Shown: positions 41,203-50,265 of the stretch, in pieces | Layout: each line of letters opens with the position of its first letter | Position numbering within the stretch: the first letter of the stretch is position 1 | DNA from: JABDKH01 sp963768565 | GTDB lineage: Bacteria; Bacteroidota; Rhodothermia; Rhodothermales; JABDKH01 | Length of the DNA stretch: 64,000 nt | NCBI GenBank assembly: GCA_963768565.1 | Contig: CAVYIO010000024.1 | Coordinates: 1-64,000, forward strand | Direction: 5' to 3' | Position numbers and translations under genes: made by a program | The notes under the pieces: model-generated | What the model was told of the DNA's origin: nothing | Seen by the model: the letters and a program-made list of their open reading frames with translations, nothing else | Databases searched by the model: none

Positions 41203-42257
41203 ATGATCACAGGGCGAAGATCGAATCTTCTGATTGTGATTCTAGCACTACTGGTCCCGGCGGCCAGTTTCGGTCAGAGTCGCGTCGGTACGACCTCGGC
41301 AACCTTTCTGACGATCGGTACCGGTGCTCGCGGTAGTGCGCTGGGTCACGCCTATACCGCGGTCGTAAGCGGGCCCGATGCTCTTTTCTGGAACCCCGGA
41401 GCTGCGGCCATTCCGCACATGGGTGACTATCGGGGCGGTGCGTTCTTCACGCACCATAACTGGTTTGCGGATATCGCCTACAACGCCGCCGGCGTGTACG
41501 ATTCCCGTAACCCAGGCGGGCGTAGTCGGTATCAGCCTGGCATCTGTCGACTATGGCCGAATGGATGTCCGTACCGTCTCGCCAGCCGGACGGGACAGGA
41601 GAGACCTTCACGCGCCTCAGATCTCACGTTTGGCCTGACCTATGCTCAGGCGCTGACGAACTCCTTCTACTTCGGCGGCACGTTCCGATACGTTCGTCAG
41701 GGCATCCGGGATATGTCGGCGTCTACGGGTGCCGTCGATTTCGGATTCGTGCTGGTCACGCGCTACCTCAACGGAGCAAGACTCGCCGCGTCCATCATGA
41801 ACTTCGGCGGCAAGATGAAGATGGACGGCATCAACGGCGAACAGCCCATCGACATCGATCCGGCGAACGAAGGAAGCAACGAGAGCATACCCGCTCGCAT
41901 CCGCATGGACACGTGGGATCTTCCGCTTGCAGTTCAAGTTTGGCGTGGCTGTGCCAGTCATCAAGATGAGCAATGTTGAGTTTCAGTTGCTTGCTGATGC
42001 AAATCAGACCAACGACAACAATCTCAACGGCGACCTGGGCGCCCAGCTGCGCTATCGAAACGAATTCCGTGACGTTCGAAGGACGCGTCGGATACAAGGA
42101 CGCGTTTCTCCAGCAGGATCTGGTCGACAGCCACTGGTCGTTCGGTACGGGCATTGAGGTGCGGGTGGCTCAGGTGCGATTCGGGTTTGACTACGCATAC
42201 GTGCCGTTTGACTTCCTGAGCGACACGCAGATGGTTGACTTCCGGGTCTATTTCTAG
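41203..42257 (+). CDS. PorV/PorQ-family outer-membrane protein (frameshifted)
   Basis: GGGAGGA lies seven bases before ATG 41203. The joined protein of about 350 residues has a signal peptide (LLIVILALLVPAASFGQ) and the family start VGTTSATFLTIGTGARGSAL followed by GHAYTAVVSGPDALFWNPGA. It ends as an outer-membrane barrel (RFGFDYAYVPFDFLSDTQM, RVYF with terminal Phe). Frame changes fall near 41520, 41610, 41930 and 42060. PorV shuttles T9SS substrates to the attachment complex and PorQ is a related protein, so this one is likely to serve the secreted proteins encoded beside it. It is probably in one unit with the previous gene, 47 bases away. Confidence 0.85.
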
Positions 42258-42302
42258 GTCGCACCTGTCTCAATCCTACTCGTCTTCGCCACCGTTCGCG
42301 CG

Positions 42303-44033
42303 ATGACCATACTGCGAACGATCTCGAAGCGGCTAGCGATAGTACGACTCGTCCACTGCGTCTGTGCTACTGCCACTGTTGCTGCTTGCCGCATGTGGCC
42401 CGGCGAGAGTACTCCCGATGACGAGATTCCCGTCGCATGGGTTGACGGCGAGGAAGTCACGCCGCGGTGGTACCGTCAGACGTACTTCGACTTTCTGGTC
42501 CGGTCCGGCGCGAACGATACTGCCGTAAACCGGTACCGGCACCTCGACAATCTCGTCAATGCTCTCTTGCTCGCCGGTGAGGCGAGAGGACGTGGCCTTG
42601 CCTCAGACAGTGTGGCACAGGACTATATCGAGCGCGAGCGAAAGAAGGCGGTAGGAGGACGGTTCTTTGAGGAGATCGTTCGTCAACCGGCTCCCACCCC
42701 TGACGGAAGAAGAAGTGCGGCAGGCGTTCGCGCGATGGAAGACTTCGGTTTCGGTTCGGCACCTCTTCTATCTGGACCCAGACTCTGCCCGCGCAGCCTG
42801 CTCACGCCCGACTTCAGGCAGGCCGTGACTTTCTTGACGAAGCACAGGATTGTTACGGACGACTGAGTATGACTCTCTGGCGGGTTTCCTCGGACCCGTT
42901 CGCTACTTCATGGTGGACGACGCATTCGCCGAGGCCGCGTTCTCTCTCGGCGCGGGCGAGTTCTCCGAACCGGTTCAGAGCCGTTTCGGATATCATATCA
43001 TCCGCGCCGAGAATATCGTTCGCAGCGCGCTGCTCACGGAGTCCGAATTTCAGACGCGCCGTGGCGGCATCGGCAAGCGGGCGCGTATCCGGAAGTCCCG
43101 TTTGGCCGGTGATCGATTCGTCCGGGAGTTCATGAGTGACGCCAACGTGGTCGTCAATCCGGTTGCCGTCCGCGCGCTGAACGCGTTTCTCCTTGAAGCG
43201 GAACGCAGCGTCGAGCCCCGACCCGTCAGCGTGCTCGCAGAGGAGCCGGGCGAGATCGATCCGACGGCGTTGCTCTCGTCTCTCGATCCCGACGTTATCC
43301 TTGCGACCTATCAGTGGTCCGGCGAGGAACAGGTCATTTACCGTCGGCGACTACATCGACTGGATTCCGACCACTACCCTACGCGGAGAGACGTTCGCGA
43401 ACCGGTGCATCGGTGGGCAGAGCTATTCGCAACGAAGTGTTTGCGATGGAAGGCCGACGGCTCGGTCTTGACGACGCTCAGGCCGCTCGAACGCTACGCC
43501 GTGCGGAGTCGTTGTTCATCGCGAGACGACTGTTGGAACAGGTCAGAGCGGATACAACCGTTTTGCCCACCGAAGAACAGCTCAGGGCGGCGTTCACCAG
43601 ACTCGGAATGGATCAGCGAGACCTTATCACGGCTGATTTCTGGATGATTCCGTTTGACGGGTCCGAGAATGCCCGACGCGCAAGAGACCGGATCGTGTCG
43701 CAGGCTCGCTCCGCCGAGCAGTACAACGGATTCACTGCCATGACCAACGTGGACATGGAATCTCAGCCGGTCGAACTCCGCTATTTCGTGCGCCAGGCCG
43801 TGCTGAACGAACCCGTCGTTGTGGGTCTCGCGAACAATCAGTGGATCGTGCTCAGGGTGTCACGGCGGGAACGGCGACAGCCAGCTTTTGAGGATAGTCG
43901 TCCGGCCATTGAAGCCAGATTGCGTCCCCATATCGGCGAGTTCAATCTGCTCCGCGATTTACGCTCGTCCGCCTCGGTCCGAGTCGACACGACGGCATTC
44001 AAGCAGGTCATGGCATTCGCCGACGAGGAGTAG
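42303..44033 (+). CDS. Parvulin-type peptidylprolyl isomerase lipoprotein (frameshifted)
   Basis: The joined protein of about 570 residues has an N-terminal lipoprotein-like signal (LVHCVCATATVAAC) and a SurA-like helical region (WVDGEEVTPRWYRQTYFDFL, DNLVNALLLAGEARGRGL). The parvulin (PpiC) domain has the hallmark FSLGAGEFSEPVQSRFGYHI near 42960-43010. A second long helical half follows, ending FEDSRPAIEARLRP. Frame changes are near 42700, 42860, 43330 and 43440. Parvulin lipoproteins assist folding of exported proteins in the periplasm. Its location behind a PorV-type gene and a large secreted protein suggests it serves this surface-export cluster. Confidence 0.82.
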
Positions 44034-44383
44034 CGCCCGACCGAAACGCTTGGTCACGGGCTGACGGTCAGTAGCTTGCTGATATGCCCGACGTTTGTCG
44101 CAAGACGGTACATGTAAACGCCCGAAGGCAGATCGGCAGTGGACACGTCGGGGCCGTACTGGAGTTGAAGTTGAGCCGCGCATCGAGTCCGATTCCGGGA
44201 ACGACCAAATTGTTCATTCCCATACTGTTCCGATGTCACACGGGAACTGAGCGACGGCCACGCGATGAGCCGCAGGAATGTACGCGGCGCGTGTCGCGAA
44301 ACCTGCTGTCTTTCAACCGGTTCGTGACATCCGGGATGGCCGATATCAGTTAGAATAACGACCGCGGAGAGGACGAAAGAAGC
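44034..44383. other. Gap with a minus-strand T9SS-domain remnant
   Basis: 350 bases between the parvulin gene and the second SGNH/TPR gene. Its left part holds the sorting-domain fragment annotated separately. The right part should carry the promoter of the gene at 44384, with a GAGAGGA ribosome site at about 44367-44373. Confidence 0.5.
44054..44160 (-). pseudogene. Orphan fragment of a T9SS C-terminal sorting domain
   Basis: The minus strand reads VSTADLPSGVYMYRLATNVG and then HISKLLTVSP before a TGA. This is the final strand pair of a type A sorting domain, as in the intact gene at 32352 (SGMYVYRLSAG). Nothing upstream in any minus frame looks like the rest of the domain or a secreted protein. 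It is best read as the tail left behind by a lost gene on the opposite strand, although a heavily frameshifted short gene cannot be excluded. Confidence 0.55.
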
Positions 44384-46245
44384 GTGTCCAAAGGTAAGAA
44401 ACGACGAGAAATGTCGCGCGATGGCCATGTCGACACGTCGCGGCAGAAACGTATCGGGTTCTGGTTGGCGGCGGCGGCAATGCCTGTACTCTTCATTGTG
44501 GCACTCGAGCTAGTTCTTCGTCTTGTTGGTACGGGCGCGGAAGGCCGGACTCCGTTCGTTCCTGTGGATGGTCGACAAGAATATGTCGTCCTGAGTCCGG
44601 ACTTCGTCAAACGATACTTCACCGGGTTTACGCCGCAGGTCGCGTTCAACCCTTTTCAACCCGAAAAGCCCGACAGCACGTTCCGTCTGTTTGTTCTCGG
44701 TGGGCTCAAGCGCCGCAGGATTCCCTTACTCGTTCTACTATGGTTTCCCGGGACGGCTTCAGGATCGGCTAGAGTCCTTTATACCGGACCTGCGAGTCGA
44801 GGTCATCAACCTCGGGATGACCGCGGTCAACAGCTACACCCTCTGGCATCTCAAGGACTACCTGCTGCAGTATGATCCTGACGCCATCGCGATTTATGCC
44901 GGTCACAATGAGTACTATGGTGCGTTCGGTGCCGGTAGTACGATGTATTCGCTGGGGAACAGGATCTGGCTCAAGAGGCTCACCCTCCGACTGAAAGGTA
45001 GCGCCCTGTATTCGCTAATAGAGCGTTTGATCGTACGGCAACCCACCGGAGCGGACGCGGTCGCTGCGCAAGGGCGTACGATGATGGCACAGGTAGTCGG
45101 CGATCGATCCATCGTACTGGGAGATGATATCTACAGAGCGGGTGTGAGACAGTTCGAGGCAAACCTGTCGGATGTCGTGGCGACGTTTGTGGATGCCGAC
45201 GTTCCGGTGTATCTGGCCACCGTGACATCCAATCTGCGCAGTCAGCCGCCACTTGGTGAGAATCAGGAAGCCCACGATGAGTTTGCGCGGGCCGAAAACC
45301 TGCTCACGTCGGATCCTCCTGCGGCGATCGAAAGCTACGTTCGTGCCAAAGATCTGGATGACATCCGTTTCCGTGCTCCTGAGGAAATCAACGAAGTGAT
45401 CCGAGTTGCTGCGCAGACCGAAGGCGTTACGCTTGTAGACGTACAGTCTGGCTTCCGAGAATCTGCGCCGCGGAGGCGTCGAAGGCGACGAGCAGTTTGT
45501 TGATCATCTTCATCCGACATTCGACGGCTACGATCGTATTGCCGAGCAGTTCTATGCGGCGATGACAGTCGCACCCGCGGCTTCAGAACGCTCGCAGTCA
45601 GAACCGGCAACCGGCATCGCCTGTCGACAATCGACCCGATCGACCGTGCGACCGCGGCCATCCAGGTGATCCGATTGAAGTCCGGGTTTCCGTTCAGAAA
45701 AGACGTCAAGCCGGAGCAGGAACTGCGGCTTCACAACAGGGTGATGGAGAGATACCTTCGGAGTGGATTGTACACCGACTCGCTGGCTGTACTTGCGTTG
45801 AATCGTGTCCGGCCCATCTACGACGTGCTGTATGAGGGTATTCAGATTGCCAGGTCCCGATCGGATACGCTCAATGCATTGCTGATGTATCGGGCGCTGC
45901 TGGAATGGCAGCCGTTCAACGATGGCGTCAATCGGGAAGCTGCGAGCTACGCGTTGACGAGCCCGAAATGGGACGACCTGTCGGCGTCACTTGTCCTCGG
46001 CCGTGTTCAATCGAAACGGGGAGCCCGACTATCTTGACGCCCTTGCCGCAATACGTTTGCGCCAGGGCGAACTCGATGACGCCCGGCGACTGCTGGAAGT
46101 GGTCGAGCGGCGTAACCCCACGTCACGGACCATGCTGTACAACATGGCGCGGCTGCATACCCAGCTCGGAGATACCACTTCGGCACGTGAGTACTACGTA
46201 CGACTTCAGGCCGCGGTGCAGCAGTCGAGCGACAGTCGCCGGTGA
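44384..46245 (+). CDS. Membrane-anchored SGNH hydrolase with TPRs (copy 2, frameshifted)
   Basis: A GTG start at 44384 has GAGAGGA upstream; ATG 44411 is the next choice. The joined protein of about 620 residues has one membrane helix (FWLAAAAMPVLFIVALELVL), then the same blocks as the protein at 5460-7646: LFVLGGSSAAGFP (block I, split by a frame change near 44700), YAGHNEYYGAFGAG, RFRAPEEINEVIRV, and DHLHPTFDGYDRIAEQF (block V, after a change near 45480). TPR-like helices follow (DDARRLLEVVERRNP, MLYNMARLHTQLGDTTSA). More frame changes are near 45600 and 46010. The two copies bracket the molybdoenzyme and glucan loci. The substrate is unknown. Confidence 0.82.
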
Positions 46246-46393
46246 GGCACACGCCGAAGGCTCGCACGCGGCTGAAGAGGCGCGGAGCGATCCGACCGTA
46301 GTGTCTGCGTTCGCGGGTGGAGGACGTCTTGATGCCTCTGGTGTGGCACCCTACTTTGATTGCGCCTTTCGGACTCTTTACTGACCAAATCCC

Positions 46394-47092
46394 ATGGCGG
46401 ACGGCATCTTTCTCGTAGGCACTGACAGGGGCGTCGGGAAGACGATCGTGGGGGTCGCCCTTGTAGCCATTCTGCGCGAGATGGGAGTGGATGCGACGAT
46501 GATGACGCCGATCGCGACAGGCGGATCGGTCGAGAGCGCCGTCGAACTTCTTCGCGAAATCGGGATCGAAGAAGATCGGCGTTTGATATCCCCTCTGGCA
46601 TTCGAGACAGCCGCCGCACCATACGTTGCGAGTCAGGTCGAGAAGAAGGAAGTCGATCTCGATCGCGTTATGTCAGCCTACGAGGAGTTGCGCCGTGCCG
46701 GCCGATTCGTCGTCGTAGAGGGGATGGGCGCCATGGTTCCGATCACGCGGCGCCTCACGACGATCGATTTGCTCAAGGATTTTGAGCTTCCGTCCATGAT
46801 TGTTGCTCGCACCGGCCGGGGAACGCTGAATCACTGTCTGTTGACGCTACGCATGATGCAGGCGATGGGCGAAACTCCCCTCGGATTCATATTGAACGGT
46901 TTCGGTCAGTACGGAGACGGGTTCGCAGAATCGCTGAACCCGGATGCGCTCGTAGAACTTGCCGCACCGGTCCCGCTGCTGGCGACGCTCGAATGGAGGC
47001 CTCAATTTCACAGCAATCTCGGCAAGTTTATCAAGTCGGTCCGTGAGCAGGACGCGCTTGTCGAGGTTCTGACCCGACTGACTCGCAACTGA
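46394..47092 (+). CDS. bioD: Dethiobiotin synthetase
   Basis: The 232-residue protein has the BioD P-loop variant GTDRGVGKTIVG near residues 9-20, TPIATGG (about 37-43), VVVEGMGAMVPITR (about 107-120) and VARTGRGTLNHCLLTL (about 137-152). BioD uses ATP and CO2 to close the ureido ring of dethiobiotin in the cytoplasm. The canonical Thr after GTD is Arg here, and the usual GAGG in the middle motif is GMGA, so catalytic competence is likely but not certain. No other biotin gene is in the window. It is 31 bases upstream of the DUF2520 gene. Confidence 0.82.
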   Translation: MADGIFLVGTDRGVGKTIVGVALVAILREMGVDATMMTPIATGGSVESAVELLREIGIEEDRRLISPLAFETAAAPYVASQVEKKEVDLDRVMSAYEELRRAGRFVVVEGMGAMVPITRRLTTIDLLKDFELPSMIVARTGRGTLNHCLLTLRMMQAMGETPLGFILNGFGQYGDGFAESLNPDALVELAAPVPLLATLEWRPQFHSNLGKFIKSVREQDALVEVLTRLTRN

Positions 47093-47123
47093 GATCGGGG
47101 CATCATGAACGGAACAGTTTCCC

Positions 47124-48038
47124 ATGACTGAATCGAAACACGACTTGTCTCCCGTGGTCGTCGTCGGTGCGGGGGCGGCTGGAAGCGTTCTGACTCTTGC
47201 GCTCTGTGATATCGGCATCCGCGTCAGTCACGTCATTAGCCGGACGCCAGAGTCGGCACATCGACTCGCAGAAGCCGCAGGCGCCGACACGGCCTCGAAT
47301 CGTCTTGTCGATGTACGCGACGTGCCGAAGCTGCTGATTCTCTCAGTTCCGGACGATGAGATCCCGGTGGTGGCAAGGGGACTGGCGAACCTGGGTCTGG
47401 AGTGGAAGGGCTGCACAGCGATGCACATGTCGGGCGCGCTATCGTCGGCGGTGCTCAAGCCGCTGCAAGATCGAGGAGCAGAAACGATGAGCTTCCACCC
47501 GATGATCTCGCTTCATGTGGATTCGCCGACGGATGTTCTGAAGGGCGCGTGGATCAACATCGAAGGCACGCGGGATGCGGCGGTCATCGGGCAGTCGATA
47601 GCAGATCGAGTCGGCGCACGCGGGCGCATCGTGAGCGCCCGAGACAAAGCTGTGATTCATGTGGTCGCATCACTCGCATCGAACTACGTCGTGACTCTGT
47701 TGTCCCTCGCGGTCGACCTGCTCGGGTCGACGGGCGTCGACCCGTCCGAGTATGATGCACTGCTCAGGCCGCTTCTGTCTGGCACGATCTCGAACGTTGA
47801 CTTTCAAGATCCGGGAGAAGCATTGACGGGTCCGATATCGCGTGGTGATCAGGAGACGGTAAGGGCACATCTGGATATTCTTGGTGATCTCGCGCCGGAG
47901 TTGATTCCCGTCGTCTCGAGCCTTGCTGCGGAAACGGTGCGTCTGGCTGTTCAGCACGGTAGAATCACAGATATTGTCGCGTCTGATCTCCTGAATCTCG
48001 TTGAAGAAGCGGTTGATTCGACCCTTTCCAGGGACTGA
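47124..48038 (+). CDS. DUF2520 / Rossmann-like NAD(P)-binding oxidoreductase
   Basis: The 304-residue protein has an N-terminal Rossmann fold (VVVVGAGAAGSVLTLALCDI, residues about 11-30), LLILSVPDDEIPVVARGL near 70-87, and the family signature MHMSGALSSAVLKPL plus ETMSFHPMISL. An all-helical C-terminal domain follows (ASLASNYVVTLLSLAVDLL). The layout matches the Rossmann-like/DUF2520 family, distantly related to pyrroline-5-carboxylate reductase and F420-dependent dehydrogenases. Substrates are unknown. The short spacing to bioD suggests co-transcription, but no functional link is known. Confidence 0.85.
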   Translation: MTESKHDLSPVVVVGAGAAGSVLTLALCDIGIRVSHVISRTPESAHRLAEAAGADTASNRLVDVRDVPKLLILSVPDDEIPVVARGLANLGLEWKGCTAMHMSGALSSAVLKPLQDRGAETMSFHPMISLHVDSPTDVLKGAWINIEGTRDAAVIGQSIADRVGARGRIVSARDKAVIHVVASLASNYVVTLLSLAVDLLGSTGVDPSEYDALLRPLLSGTISNVDFQDPGEALTGPISRGDQETVRAHLDILGDLAPELIPVVSSLAAETVRLAVQHGRITDIVASDLLNLVEEAVDSTLSRD

Positions 48039-48212
48039 TTCGCCGAAGGGGCGATTTCTTACAGAATCGTCCATTTTGTGGCTGAAATGCGGTATTTTGG
48101 AGATCAGATTCGCGCTAATTTCTCCGCTCATGCCCCGTGAGAAGGAACCTTGGTAGTGCGTTGCGGTTGTGTGCGGCCGTTCACAAGTGTGCCACAGCGC
48201 GGTAGTCGTTAT

Positions 48213-48824
48213 ATGAGTGGAATTCGAAGCAGTGTTGATGTTCTTCGTTCCAGGAAATCTTCCTCTGGACGAGCACGGAAGACGAGATTAGAGATTCATG
48301 CACGTCGCCCGGTTCAGGAGGGAAATCTTTTGAAGAAGTCAGATTCTTCGTACGCCGACGACATCAGGGCACTGTGCTCTGGTGGCTTCACCGGAACAGC
48401 CGACCGGATGACCGCGACCGCCGCTCTCGGGAGTGTCGAAAAGGTGATAGGCGCTGAAGTCTACCTGAAAGATGCGGCCATATCTCTTGCGCAAGAGGAG
48501 AAGCTGTCGTCATTGCTCGACGAAATGCACGACGTTGCGGACGCACTCGGGCTTTGCCAGGATCCGGGCGCGTCGGGATCGAGTCGCGCTTCGAGCGCGG
48601 GTCTCGACGAGATGAGGCCGGCACTACCGAACTGGTGGTTTGCACTGTCCGAGGTGTTGCAGGTGTGCGAGCGCGAAATCGAGTTCGTCGCATCTATCGG
48701 GCGTGGTCAGCGCCGCGACGAACCGGTGCGTCAATTGTGTAACACCGTCGTGCGCGTCCTGCGCAAGCACTACCAGGAGATGTTGGGCGAAGCCCAGGAC
48801 TGGATGGACATGACCGATGCCTGA
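48213..48824 (+). CDS. Unknown helical protein, first of a pair
   Basis: From ATG 48213 the frame gives 203 residues: a basic N-terminus (RSSVDVLRSRKSSSGRARKT) and then a mostly helical part (EKVIGAEVYLKDAAISLAQE, EEKLSSLLDEMHDVADALGL, CNTVVRVLRKHYQEMLGEAQ). I do not recognise the family. A later start at about 48330 (TTG after AGGAGG) would drop the basic leader. Its last eight bases overlap the start of the next gene, so the two are probably translated together. Confidence 0.55.
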   Translation: MSGIRSSVDVLRSRKSSSGRARKTRLEIHARRPVQEGNLLKKSDSSYADDIRALCSGGFTGTADRMTATAALGSVEKVIGAEVYLKDAAISLAQEEKLSSLLDEMHDVADALGLCQDPGASGSSRASSAGLDEMRPALPNWWFALSEVLQVCEREIEFVASIGRGQRRDEPVRQLCNTVVRVLRKHYQEMLGEAQDWMDMTDA

Positions 48825-49194
48825 CGTCGAGGATCTTCTTGCAGAGGCCGGCCGAGAGATGCACTCTCGCTGGTCCGATCTGGAGGTCTGGCTCAGCAGT
48901 CGATTCGGTCGTGAAGCGGGCCTCGAATCTGCTTTGTTTCTCATCGGTATCCAGTCGCGTGGCAGCGGCTACGAGCCACAGTTGGAGAAGGAGGCGAAAC
49001 AGGACCTCATCATGGAGGGGACGTGCGTTGTCCTGGAGATGCTCGGTTACTATGAACGGACTGGAGATGGCTCCACCGGTCCGGTGAGCTGGTCCAGGCG
49101 GAGCGGACTCCCCCCGATGGACGTGGCGCAGCAGGAGTCACTGCTGAAGCTGGGGGTTCTGAGATACTTTGAACAGTTCATGGATACTCCGTAG
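48817..49194 (+). CDS. Unknown helical protein, second of a pair
   Basis: The 125-residue protein starts within the end of the previous gene (overlap of eight bases), which suggests translational coupling. It is helical and charged (VEDLLAEAGREMHSRWSDLE, LEKEAKQDLIMEGTCVVLEM), with no signal peptide or motif I can name. The two proteins may form a small complex. Confidence 0.6.
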   Translation: MPDVEDLLAEAGREMHSRWSDLEVWLSSRFGREAGLESALFLIGIQSRGSGYEPQLEKEAKQDLIMEGTCVVLEMLGYYERTGDGSTGPVSWSRRSGLPPMDVAQQESLLKLGVLRYFEQFMDTP

Positions 49195-49290
49195 ACGCCC
49201 CAGGCCGACGAGTCGCGAAGTTATCTTGCACAAGATGAGCTGGTGTGAAGGCCGGCTGCTACCACCCCGTTCACGATCCAGACCTCCTAC

Positions 49291-50175
49291 ATGAACCGAG
49301 TCAAAATAACTGTCGCTGCCGCGCTCGCAGCCGTACTGCTTGTTGCGTGCGGAAAGCCGTCCGATCAGACCACCGTTTCACCGGCGGCGAGTGATTCAAC
49401 CGAAGTGGTTCCGGTGGACACGACCGGTTCCGTACTGGCGGACAGTCTTGCAACAGCTGCCGACACCACGACCGCTATGGCTGCCGCAACAACCACCGCA
49501 AACAAAGATCAGCAGGACGACATGATGCCGGAGACTTCGTACTACGAGATAAAGACGCCGAAGGGCCGGATGGTAATCCGACTGTATGACGAAACGCCGA
49601 TTCACCGGGATAATTTCAGAAAGCTCGTGTCCGAGGGCTACTACGACGGGACGACGTTTCACCGTGTGATCGAAGGGTTTATGATTCAGGGTGGAGACGG
49701 ATTGTCGAAAGACGATAATCCGCTCAACGATGGAGCCGGGGAAATAGGCTATACGCTGGAGGCGGAATTTCAGCCGGGTCTCTTCCACAAGCGCGGTGCG
49801 CTCGCTGCGGCACGACAGGGCGATCAGATGAATCCGGAGCGGCGTTCGAGTGGCAGTCAGTTCTATATCGTCCACGGGACCGTGAGCACGGCTCCGGAGT
49901 TGGTTCAGCTGGAGCAGCAGATGAAGGCCCGTGAGCCGGGCTTTCAGATATCCGACGCCGCTAAGAGCGCCTATTCCACCGACGGCGGCGCCCCGTTCCT
50001 GGATGGTCAGTACACCGTTTTCGGTGAGCTCGTAGACGGATTCGACGTCCTGGATGCTATCGCCGCAACCGAGACTCCGCGCAAGAAGGGAGAGCGGGTG
50101 AACCCTGCGATCATCGACCGGCCGGCCGACGCCATCAAGATGGAAGTGCGACCACTTACGGACTTCCCGTCCTGA
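49291..50175 (+). CDS. Cyclophilin-type peptidylprolyl isomerase lipoprotein
   Basis: The 294-residue protein has a lipoprotein signal (AAALAAVLLVAC, Cys20) and a long Thr/Ala/Asp-rich linker (about 22-78). The cyclophilin fold follows: MVIRLYDETPIHRDNFRKLV, GTTFHRVIEGFMIQGGD (about 127-143), GALAAARQGDQMNPERRSSG, SQFYIVHGTVS and GQYTVFGELVDGFDVLDAIA. The catalytic Arg in FHRV is present and the SQFFI core is SQFYI. An insert of about 35 residues (APELVQLEQQMKAREPGFQI) lies between the last core strands. It should fold proteins in the periplasm. The linker suggests that it stands away from the membrane. Confidence 0.9.
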   Translation: MNRVKITVAAALAAVLLVACGKPSDQTTVSPAASDSTEVVPVDTTGSVLADSLATAADTTTAMAAATTTANKDQQDDMMPETSYYEIKTPKGRMVIRLYDETPIHRDNFRKLVSEGYYDGTTFHRVIEGFMIQGGDGLSKDDNPLNDGAGEIGYTLEAEFQPGLFHKRGALAAARQGDQMNPERRSSGSQFYIVHGTVSTAPELVQLEQQMKAREPGFQISDAAKSAYSTDGGAPFLDGQYTVFGELVDGFDVLDAIAATETPRKKGERVNPAIIDRPADAIKMEVRPLTDFPS

Positions 50176-50265
50176 TCATTTCCTTCCGTAGGAATTCCAG
50201 AGTCCGTATCCTCAGCAGGATACAGAACTCACTCTAACATCGCCGCCCCGTTCGGCCCGTCGCGT

